This document shows positions 14,938-22,145 of a stretch of 40,324 nt of DNA, in pieces (the first letter of the stretch is position 1; each line of letters begins with the position of its first letter). The position numbers and the translations under genes were made by a program. This stretch comes from Euryarchaeota archaeon UBA86 (GTDB lineage: Archaea > Thermoplasmatota > Poseidoniia > Poseidoniales > Thalassarchaeaceae), in assembly GCA_002503055.1 (NCBI GenBank), contig DAQX01000025.1, positions 750-41,073 on the forward strand. Direction: 5' to 3'. The notes under the pieces are model-generated. The model was not told where the DNA came from. It saw only the letters and a list, made by a program, of their open reading frames with translations, and did not search any database.

Positions 14938-15843
14938 ATGGATGAGGGTGCGATACTAATCGCAGGAGTGGGGGGCATCGGTTGTATCTGGGCCGAGAAG
15001 GCCCACTCTAAGTGCCCGGAACTTTCAGATCTACTGTTAATAGATGCAGACGAAGAATCCTTTGCGGGAGCCGCTACTGCACATTGCCTGCATCTCGATG
15101 CAGGAGGGGACGGTAGAGGAACCGCTTCGCTCACGGCTCTAGCCGCCCATCGAATCAGAGATGGAAACTCCTCAATCTCCCAACTAATGGAAAAGGCCGA
15201 GTTGGTGATTATTCTAGCCGGACTCGGCGGAGGGATGGGTTCGGGGGCCGCTGCTGAGTTAGCATCGCTAGCAATGGAGTCGGATAGTTTGGTAATCTCG
15301 ATTGTAGGTTTGCCCTTTGCCGAGCAGCCCCTTCGATATTCTATAGCAGAAGCCGCACTCCCGGCAATTCAGGCCAACTCCAACCTGTGTATCCGAGTAA
15401 GCATGGAAAGATTGGCATGGCAAGCTCGCTACAGAGGAACTGACTGGAGGACAGGCTCAGGATGGATAGAAGAACTCGTCGAAGGACTAGTGACGACTCT
15501 GGCTAGGGTTGGAAAAATCAATCTGGATTTGATGGATTTGCGTACAATAATCAATCGTCCTGGAAATGCTACTCTGATCGTAGGAACCGGAACTACCGAT
15601 AAGCCGAGCAGAGTTGTTCATGAGGCGCAGAATTCACCGCTTTCAGATTTAGGAGTCGAAGGCGCAAAGGGATGTATGATTCAAGTCGAAGGAGGTCCCG
15701 ACATGACTTTGTCTCACCTCAATGAAGTTACCGAAGCATTCGTTTCGTCACTTGATCCAGACTGCCAAGTAATCATGGGAGCTAGGGCGAGTGATGAGAT
15801 GGTAGGAAAGATTCGACTAGTCGCTGTAGTAAGTGGGCTTTGA
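14938..15843 (+). CDS. FtsZ/tubulin-superfamily GTPase, divergent
   Basis: This is a 301-residue GTPase of the FtsZ/CetZ type. It shows the N-terminal nucleotide-binding GVGGIG (10-15), the tubulin signature as GGGMGSG (97-103), and the T7 catalytic loop NLDLMD (195-200) with both acidic residues. Active-site completion across a filament interface is therefore feasible. Differences from canonical FtsZ are the Thr-to-Met change in the signature loop, the short length (FtsZ is usually 350-400), and no C-terminal linker or conserved tail peptide for binding FtsA/SepF-type anchors. The protein stops soon after the second domain. It could be the organism's main FtsZ or a second, specialised paralogue; this cannot be settled from one window. 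Confidence 0.8.
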   Translation: MDEGAILIAGVGGIGCIWAEKAHSKCPELSDLLLIDADEESFAGAATAHCLHLDAGGDGRGTASLTALAAHRIRDGNSSISQLMEKAELVIILAGLGGGMGSGAAAELASLAMESDSLVISIVGLPFAEQPLRYSIAEAALPAIQANSNLCIRVSMERLAWQARYRGTDWRTGSGWIEELVEGLVTTLARVGKINLDLMDLRTIINRPGNATLIVGTGTTDKPSRVVHEAQNSPLSDLGVEGAKGCMIQVEGGPDMTLSHLNEVTEAFVSSLDPDCQVIMGARASDEMVGKIRLVAVVSGL

Positions 15844-15877
15844 CCAAGACGATTAACGACAACCCTCTCGGAGGGAC

Positions 15878-16171
15878 ATGGCTCGACCGGGCAAGGTTGC
15901 TAGAGGGAAGAGACGTTGGGTAGGTCTATGCATAACTCCTGCAACTGACTCCCGAGAGTCTTGCCATGCAGTAATTTCAGATTATTTATCGGACATCAAC
16001 TGGAAGATGTATGATTGCAAATCTAGTCAATCAAGCACTTTAGTAATTATTAGAGTGCCTCTCGAGGAATGCGACGACACCATCAGTAAATTGAACGATT
16101 CTGGATCAATTCAAACTCTCACAAAATCTGGTAAGATCAGATTAGTTCGTGAGAGATTAGGACTCAGCTAG
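15878..16171 (+). CDS. rnp2: RNase P protein component 2 (Pop5)
   Basis: This is a small protein subunit of RNase P, which matures tRNA 5' ends. The 97-residue product begins with a basic RGKRRWVGLCI strand, as in Pop5 (R-x-R/K-R-Y/W). It has an alpha/beta ferredoxin-like arrangement and ends with TLTKSGKIRLVRERLGLS, matching the Pop5 C-terminal T-x-x-SGTIR motif followed by basic residues. A GGAGGG ribosome binding site lies directly before the ATG. Its 3' end overlaps the convergent methyltransferase/biotin ligase gene by 15 bases. Similarity is moderate and recognised by pattern. Confidence 0.7.
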   Translation: MARPGKVARGKRRWVGLCITPATDSRESCHAVISDYLSDINWKMYDCKSSQSSTLVIIRVPLEECDDTISKLNDSGSIQTLTKSGKIRLVRERLGLS

Positions 16172-17542
16172 TGAAATTTCCCATTCCAATCTTCCAACCT
16201 CATCAGTAATTCCGACATATCCGGACTCCTCAATCTCTAGTCTTCCATTAGTGTGCATGCCTACTATTCTATGAAGAGTATCTCCTAAACGAATTCTTGC
16301 CCCCTGAGAAAGAATATTTGCCAAACCATTCCAAGAAATCTCGACTATATCGGACTCTGAGACTTCTGGAATATTCTGCTTCGACTCCAACAGAGATGCC
16401 ATTGACGCATCTACCAATGAGAAGACATCCATCAGTTCCATTTCAGGCAAATATTCCAGCCAGCCTGCAATCTCTGTATTTCCTAACAATGCCGAGTCCC
16501 GATTTATTCCAACTCCTACTCTAAGAACAGACTCTGAAGTTGAACTTTCAATTAGAACTCCTCCTAACTTGACTCCGTGCGGATTAATCAAATCATTAGG
16601 CCATTTACAATAGCACCCGAGCGCTGAACTTATTGCTGCACCGATTGAGGTCTGAAGGAGTCCTGGATTCAGCAATCCAGATTCTGCAAATGGGATAGAC
16701 CATGTACATGCCAAACCCCCTTCAATAGTTTCCCAATTAGAACCCCTACGTCCACGACCAGTTTCTTGATTCAGAGATAACACTCTTCCCCACAGTGATT
16801 CATCCATCCTTCTTGCCTCATCCATTGTCGAATCACATTCTTCTAGGACTAATGGGTCATTACCACCTGCGGGTTTCCAATAACAAATGGCCTCCAATCT
16901 CTCTTCACCTATTCTCAGAGTCTTCAGGGTCCTATGGGCCCAACCAGCCTTGAGCCATGAATCGGACCTACTTTGACTAGGCGGATCTGTGCGATGGAGC
17001 AGTACAACGAGGCATTCATCCAAAGTCTTGGAATGTAAAATCTTCTCAAGTAGTACATCACTCCATCCTCCGACGATGTCGAGCATTGAAGCATCCTCAA
17101 TCGGCTCTAACATCTCGCCCTCTTCTACGGGGTCCAAATAAGGCAGATTCCATACTAACAAACTAGCCTCCTCAGGTATATCCCAACCTTGCTCTCCCAA
17201 GCCACCTTCGCCGACTGAGATTAATTCTGACAGTCCAGCCGACTGGGCATTACCTCTGGTCGTAGAAACTGCCATCGGATTGACATCATAAGCCTCAACT
17301 GTCCATCCCAAAGAGGCGAGAAATATCGAAATCGCCCCACTTCCACATCCAATTTCAACGGCTACTCCTGGTTTCGTTCTGAATGTCCCTAATGCCTGTG
17401 CTAGAAGTAGAGTATCTTCGCGCGGAGGGTAAACTGTCCTAGGTACTAACAACTCCCATTCTTGACTATCTTCAACTCGGAATAAAACCCTCTCCACGGG
17501 GCGAGATAAGTCCAGTTCCGATGGGTCCGAACCCTCCCTCAT
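16157..17542 (-). CDS. birA: Fusion of HemK-like methyltransferase and biotin-protein ligase
   Basis: The 461-residue protein has two enzyme domains. Residues about 1-220 form a Rossmann methyltransferase with YPPREDTLLL, the SAM motif VEIGCGSGAISI (about 61-72) and NLPY, related to the NPPY signature of HemK/PrmC/Mtq2 enzymes that methylate glutamine in release factors. Residues about 225-461 form a biotin-protein ligase: ECDSTMDEA, the biotinyl-AMP loop GRGRRGSNW, KWPNDL, KLGGVLIES and VGVGIN, then a C-terminal beta domain. It lacks the BirA DNA-binding domain, so repression activity is not expected from the ligase half. A substrate is present in this window: the biotin carrier at 1501-1905. 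The ATG at 17542 is preferred over a TTG at 17551. The gene is transcribed away from the tRNA-Lys/RNA polymerase cluster. Confidence 0.9.
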   Translation of the reverse strand: MREGSDPSELDLSRPVERVLFRVEDSQEWELLVPRTVYPPREDTLLLAQALGTFRTKPGVAVEIGCGSGAISIFLASLGWTVEAYDVNPMAVSTTRGNAQSAGLSELISVGEGGLGEQGWDIPEEASLLVWNLPYLDPVEEGEMLEPIEDASMLDIVGGWSDVLLEKILHSKTLDECLVVLLHRTDPPSQSRSDSWLKAGWAHRTLKTLRIGEERLEAICYWKPAGGNDPLVLEECDSTMDEARRMDESLWGRVLSLNQETGRGRRGSNWETIEGGLACTWSIPFAESGLLNPGLLQTSIGAAISSALGCYCKWPNDLINPHGVKLGGVLIESSTSESVLRVGVGINRDSALLGNTEIAGWLEYLPEMELMDVFSLVDASMASLLESKQNIPEVSESDIVEISWNGLANILSQGARIRLGDTLHRIVGMHTNGRLEIEESGYVGITDEVGRLEWEISLAES

Positions 17543-17613
17543 GACACGCAAAGATTAGCCGAATCTGAAAACCTTTATTCGGATGGGCTCACAAGGTTTG
17601 ACTGTCCCTCTTC

Positions 17614-17695
17614 CCCTCTAGAGGGAATCGCTGCCCTGCGTAGCGTCGCTCCTGCCAAATGGCAAGGTTTTAGAAGCGACCTATGGTCGCAGGAG
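17614..17695 (+). other. Structured intergenic stretch with mutually exclusive hairpins
   Basis: Between the methyltransferase/ligase gene and tRNA-Lys lie several short perfect inverted repeats. CCCTCTAGAGGG at 17614-17625 is palindromic. GTCGCT (17645-17650) pairs with AGCGAC (17675-17680) around an inner TGCC-AAAT-GGCA hairpin (17653-17664). CTCCTGC (17649-17655) pairs with GCAGGAG (17689-17695) around an inner GCGACC-TAT-GGTCGC hairpin (17676-17690). The last two foldings exclude each other. This could be the leader of the tRNA/rpoH transcript, a small RNA, or processing signals; no known RNA family was recognised. Confidence 0.4.
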
Positions 17696-17712
17696 GGCCC
17701 AGCATACGCCAT

Positions 17713-17786
17713 GGGCCTGTAGCTTAGTCAGGTAGAGCGCCGGGCTTTTAACCCGGTGGCCGGGGGTTCGAATCCCCTCAGGCCCG
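17713..17786 (+). tRNA. tRNA-Lys (anticodon UUU)
   Basis: A complete 74-nt cloverleaf. The acceptor stem is GGGCCTG (17713-17719) pairing with CAGGCCC (17779-17785). The D arm is GCTTAGTCAGGTAGAGC. The anticodon stem CCGGG/CCCGG encloses the loop CTTTTAA, with anticodon TTT at 17747-17749. The T arm GGGGG-TTCGAAT-CCCCT has one mismatch-like edge. The discriminator base is G at 17786, and CCA is not encoded, as usual in archaea. There is no intron. It lies 48 bases before rpoH on the same strand and may share its promoter. Confidence 0.96.
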
Positions 17787-17834
17787 CCTGATATGGCTTC
17801 AGGACCACGTTTTCTGGGCTATGAGGGGCGCGAT

Positions 17835-18422
17835 ATGGCAGTAAAGAGTTCAACTAAAAAGCGCCTGATGGAACTGGGCATTTCAGAGCCCCATGCTCAT
17901 CGTCTAGCAGACGATGCAAATATGGATGCAATCAAGAGAATGACAGTTGAGCAAGTCGCTAAGAAACTCGAGTTGGACATGGAGAGTCAAGATCTCGAGA
18001 ATGTGATGGCAGTCATCAGGGAACAAATCAATTCAAGAAAGAGGTCCAGAACTGGAAGAATCACACTTTCTAGGAAGGCAATTCTAGATTCCGATATCCC
18101 AACAGGTGATGACCGATTCAATGTTCTGAACCACATCCTCGTACCTCACCACGAGTTGGTACCAGTCGAGGAGGAGGAAACATCCTTGGCACCTTGGGAT
18201 ATGATGGTTAACAATGGGGATGGCTCTAAGAGGCTAGCTAAGGAGTTGTTACCGAAGATTCTGATTACAGATCCCGCTATTCAAGCAATCAAAGAGTCAG
18301 TGGAGTTGGAGAATGATGAACTCCCAGCCGGTTGGTTGACTAACAGGGTTGTCAGAATTGTCAGATACAGTCGTTCAGCCGGCTCAAGTACCGCGTTTAG
18401 GCTGATAGTAGAGAGTGCATGA
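17835..18422 (+). CDS. rpoH: RNA polymerase subunit H with extra N-terminal domain
   Basis: RpoH (Rpb5 C-terminal homologue) forms part of the jaw that grips downstream DNA. The RpoH core is at residues about 98-195: NVLNHILVPHHELVPVEE, LPKILITDPAIQAI, and VRIVRYSRSAGSSTAFRLIV. Archaeal RpoH is normally about 75-90 residues. Here roughly 95 residues precede it, beginning MAVKSSTKKRLMELGISE and ending in a basic linker (RKRSRTGR). The same domain starts RpoA2 in this window. The ATG at 17835 is preferred because GAGGGG lies about ten bases upstream and because it matches the RpoA2 start; an ATG at 17793 would add 14 residues. It is the first gene of the polymerase operon. Confidence 0.95.
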   Translation: MAVKSSTKKRLMELGISEPHAHRLADDANMDAIKRMTVEQVAKKLELDMESQDLENVMAVIREQINSRKRSRTGRITLSRKAILDSDIPTGDDRFNVLNHILVPHHELVPVEEEETSLAPWDMMVNNGDGSKRLAKELLPKILITDPAIQAIKESVELENDELPAGWLTNRVVRIVRYSRSAGSSTAFRLIVESA

Positions 18423-18431
18423 GGTGAGAAG

Positions 18432-21400
18432 ATGAAAGAGATAGTTGAGAGTTATTTCAGACAAAGAAGCCTAGTCAACCACCAGTTGATGTCATACAAT
18501 GATTGTATTCCTTCCGGCGATGGAAGGCTTAGCCGCATGGAGAGGATTGTCAGATCCATCCGCATAGGTACCGATGACGCCGTAGAAGACCTTCCTGGAG
18601 GAGAGAGTGCCGGTGGTTGCATCAAGCTCGATGTACTCGACAAGGAAATTATTGTCAGACTCAAGAGCATCAGACTCGGTAGGCCTACAATCAGAGAGGC
18701 GAATGGTGCTGAGCACCCTGCAACTCCTTTGGAATGTAGGATCAGGAAGTTGACATACTTCTCCCCTGTATACATGGATTTCAGAATCTATCGTGATGAC
18801 ATTCCTTCAGCAAGTCCTGATGGAGAACTTGGGTACATTGAGGAGGAAGGAGTTCACATCGGTAATCTACCAATCATGGTCCGTTCTGCTCGATGTAATT
18901 TGCACGCTGACCACATAGACGAGAACAGAAAACTTTCACCACAAACCTCTGCAGAGGATGCAGAGCACCTAAATCAACTCCTACGAAAGGCCGGCGAAGA
19001 TCCTCTTGACCCCGGCGGATACTTCATCATCAACGGAACTGAGAGAGTCCTGATTTCGATGGAAGATTTGGCTCCAAACAGAGTTACTGTTGAGAAGAAT
19101 AAGAAGTATGCTCATGATACCGAGGTGGCGAAGATTTTCTCACAGCGAGACGGTGTTCGTAAGCCAATCAATATTGAGAAGCGCCGTGATGGTATGCTAA
19201 TGGTCAAGATTCCAAGTGCAGGAACTACTGCAATACCAGTTGTTCTCCTTATGCGTGCTCTGGGAATGAGCAACGATCGAGAAATCTTCGCTTCAATTGC
19301 TGGCCCTGTACAGGCGATGAAGTATACAGTAGCCAACTTGAACGATGTCAAAGACAACGAAGAGTACGGCGTAGAAACTGAAGAAGAGGCAATTCTCTGG
19401 CTCGAGAAGAAGTTCGCGGCAGGTCAGCAGAAAGAGTACAGGGAGACTCGAATCCAAAACCTGTTGGATAAGGAGTTACTGCCTCACTTAGGAGATACTG
19501 AGGATAACAGACAGAAGAAGTCAATTTTCCTTGGAAGAATCGTCAGACAAGTCCTTGAGATGGCTATTTCTGATCGCGATCCCAACGATAAGGACCACTA
19601 CGCCAACAAGCGCGTCAGACTTGCTGGCGACCTAATGGAGGATTTGTTCAGAGTCAGCCTACAACAACTTGCTAGAGATTTGAAGTATCAATTAGAGAGA
19701 CATCACAATCGTAAGCGTGAGTTGAAAATTAACTCCTGCCTGAGGCCAGATGTCCTGACTTCCAAGATTATGCACGCTTTAGCGACCGGCAACTGGGTCG
19801 GTGGCAGATCTGGCGTCAGCCAGTTACTAGACCGGACTACCTATATCGCAGCTCTTTCACACATGCGTCGAGTAACGAGCCCATTAGTCCGAAGCCAACC
19901 TCACTTCGAGGCTCGAGATCTCCACCCAACCCAATGGGGTAGACTTTGTCCCAATGAAACTCCGGAAGGACAGAACTGTGGCTTGGTCAAGAACGCCTCT
20001 CAGATGATTGATGTCTCCGAGGAAGTACCCGAGGATGATGTCAAGGAACTACTGAGAGAAGCAGGAGTCGACTCATCTCCTGAGCAATGGGCCGACGGTT
20101 CAAGAATCCATGTCAATGGAGATATCTTCGGCTTGCACAAGAGACCAATCAAACTCGTTGAGAGGATTAAGAGAAGCAGACGCTCTGGGAGACTCAGACC
20201 TGAGGTCAGTATTAGGCACGACACTGCTAATAGAGATGTTTTCATTAACACAGATAGAGGAAGAGTACTCAGGCCACTACTCGTTATTGAGCATGGTAGT
20301 CTGAATCTAAACAAACTCCATCTAGAGGGACTAAAATCGGGAGATTTGACCTTCGCAGACTTAGTGTCCTCAGGTGTTATCGAATGGGTCGATGCTGAAG
20401 AGGAAGAGGACTTGCTTGTCGCACCTCGTCCATTCGACTTACCTCTAATGTCTCCTGAGCATGGTAGGCCAATAAATCCAGCAAAGGTCGAGTGGCTAAA
20501 TCTCGGAGAACAGGAAATCTCAGAGGCTAATTTGAGGGCAGAAGTACAACTTTCCAACGGCACTACTGTTGTCGAAGAATTCAATCTACCTCTCAATTAT
20601 CACCAAGAAGACACTGATATTCTCAAGAAGAAGGAGAAGAAGGATCACACAATCCTTGTCTATACGCATGTAGAGATAGACCCGCAATTAATTCTCGGAG
20701 TTTGTGCATCCTTAGTTCCCTATCCTGAACATAACTCAACACCGAGAGTTACTGGAGGTACTGCAATGGTTAAGCAGAGCCTTGGCTTACCAAGCGCCAA
20801 CTACCGTCTGCGCCCCGATACTAGGGCCCACATCATGCATTACCCACAACAGTCGATTGTTGGAACTCGCGCTATGGATTCTACCAATTTCAACTCAAGA
20901 CCGGGTGGGCAGAACTTCGTCGTTGCCATCATGAGCCAGCACGGCTACAACATGCAAGACGCAGTCATCATGAATCGCGCATCTGTGGAGCGCGCACTGG
21001 GCCGATCTGCATTCATTCGCACTTACAATGCCGAGAACAAGAGGTTCCCTGGAGGTCAGGAAGAGCGTATCGAGGTGCCTGGGACCGGCCTAGATGAGGT
21101 CAAGGGGCTGAAGTCATTCGATAGTTATGCTCACCTTGAAAGAGATGGGCTTCCGATACCCGAGGAGTTCTTGTCTACTCTAGACAAGTCCGACAATTCA
21201 GTATTGGTTGGAAAGACTAGCCCTCCAAGATTCCTCGAGGAGGCTCACGGAGCTTTCCTACAGGCCCAAGAGCGCCGCGAGTCCTCAATGCTAATCAGGC
21301 ACGGCGAGGAAGGTTGGGTCGACAATGTGTTCGTTACTGAGTCCCTAGACTCTGGTCGCCTAGTCCGCATCACTCTGAGAACAAACAAGATTCCAGAGCT

Positions 21401-22145
21401 TGGGGACAAGTTCGCAAGTCGTCACGGCCAGAAGGGCGTAATTGGACGCCTCGTTGATGAGAAGGACATGCCCTTCACTGAAGACGGTGTAATCCCTGAC
21501 TTACTCATCAATCCTCACGCCATTCCATCGCGAATGACCGTTGCTCACGTCCTTGAGATGATTGGAGGAAAGGTCGGCTCAATGGAAGGTAGAAAGATTG
21601 ACGGAACTGCATTCACGGGTGAGAAGGAAGATTCCCTTAGATCCGGTCTATTGAGAAACGGATACAACCACACGGGTCGAGAGTCGATGATTAATGGAGA
21701 GACGGGAGAGTCTTACACTGCCGATGTATTCGTCGGCGTAATCTACTATCAGAGACTGCACCACCTAGTGAGCAGTAAGCTACACGCTCGCAGCCGCGGG
21801 AGAGTACAGATTCTGACTCGCCAACCCACAGAGGGGCGCGCCCGTCAAGGTGGCCTAAGATTTGGTGAAATGGAGAGAGACTGTTTGATTTCTCACGGGG
21901 CTTCGATGGTAATCAAGGACAGACTATTGGATGAGTCCGATGGCTGGGAGATGATGGTCTGTAACACATCAGGTTGTGGACACATAGCCTACTACGATTG
22001 GAAGCGCAGGACCACTGTTTGCCCCAACTGTGGGGAAAGGTCTGATGTCCATAAGGTACAGACTTCGTACGCATTCAAGTTGCTACTTGACGAGATGAAA
22101 AGTCTCGGAGTGGCTATGCGATTAGAACTGGAGGACCGAAGATGA
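18432..22145 (+). CDS. rpoB: RNA polymerase subunit B (unsplit)
   Basis: This is the second-largest RNA polymerase subunit, which carries half of the active centre, in one 1237-residue chain (B''+B'). Some euryarchaea split it; here it is intact. It shows the early VNHQLMSYNDCI lobe, the NGTERVLISMEDLAPNR segment, the fork region RPGGQNFVVAIMSQHGYNMQDAVI, and the nucleotide/hybrid-binding stretch KFASRHGQKGVIG. The C-terminal zinc ribbon is CNTSGCGH...CPNCG, followed by the QTSYAFKLLLDEMKSLGV anchor. A GAGGTGAG ribosome binding site precedes the ATG. The stop overlaps the rpoA1 start (ATGA), so the subunits are translationally coupled. Confidence 0.98.
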   Translation: MKEIVESYFRQRSLVNHQLMSYNDCIPSGDGRLSRMERIVRSIRIGTDDAVEDLPGGESAGGCIKLDVLDKEIIVRLKSIRLGRPTIREANGAEHPATPLECRIRKLTYFSPVYMDFRIYRDDIPSASPDGELGYIEEEGVHIGNLPIMVRSARCNLHADHIDENRKLSPQTSAEDAEHLNQLLRKAGEDPLDPGGYFIINGTERVLISMEDLAPNRVTVEKNKKYAHDTEVAKIFSQRDGVRKPINIEKRRDGMLMVKIPSAGTTAIPVVLLMRALGMSNDREIFASIAGPVQAMKYTVANLNDVKDNEEYGVETEEEAILWLEKKFAAGQQKEYRETRIQNLLDKELLPHLGDTEDNRQKKSIFLGRIVRQVLEMAISDRDPNDKDHYANKRVRLAGDLMEDLFRVSLQQLARDLKYQLERHHNRKRELKINSCLRPDVLTSKIMHALATGNWVGGRSGVSQLLDRTTYIAALSHMRRVTSPLVRSQPHFEARDLHPTQWGRLCPNETPEGQNCGLVKNASQMIDVSEEVPEDDVKELLREAGVDSSPEQWADGSRIHVNGDIFGLHKRPIKLVERIKRSRRSGRLRPEVSIRHDTANRDVFINTDRGRVLRPLLVIEHGSLNLNKLHLEGLKSGDLTFADLVSSGVIEWVDAEEEEDLLVAPRPFDLPLMSPEHGRPINPAKVEWLNLGEQEISEANLRAEVQLSNGTTVVEEFNLPLNYHQEDTDILKKKEKKDHTILVYTHVEIDPQLILGVCASLVPYPEHNSTPRVTGGTAMVKQSLGLPSANYRLRPDTRAHIMHYPQQSIVGTRAMDSTNFNSRPGGQNFVVAIMSQHGYNMQDAVIMNRASVERALGRSAFIRTYNAENKRFPGGQEERIEVPGTGLDEVKGLKSFDSYAHLERDGLPIPEEFLSTLDKSDNSVLVGKTSPPRFLEEAHGAFLQAQERRESSMLIRHGEEGWVDNVFVTESLDSGRLVRITLRTNKIPELGDKFASRHGQKGVIGRLVDEKDMPFTEDGVIPDLLINPHAIPSRMTVAHVLEMIGGKVGSMEGRKIDGTAFTGEKEDSLRSGLLRNGYNHTGRESMINGETGESYTADVFVGVIYYQRLHHLVSSKLHARSRGRVQILTRQPTEGRARQGGLRFGEMERDCLISHGASMVIKDRLLDESDGWEMMVCNTSGCGHIAYYDWKRRTTVCPNCGERSDVHKVQTSYAFKLLLDEMKSLGVAMRLELEDRR

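Noticed and set aside
17559..17582. CCGAAT...ATTCGG inverted repeat upstream of the methyltransferase/ligase gene
   Set aside because: Only six-base arms with a 12-base spacer and no other support; too weak to call an operator.
20000..20596. Long minus-strand frame (198 codons) inside rpoB
   Set aside because: Ser/Leu-rich composition typical of an antisense shadow of a highly conserved coding region; no domain pattern.
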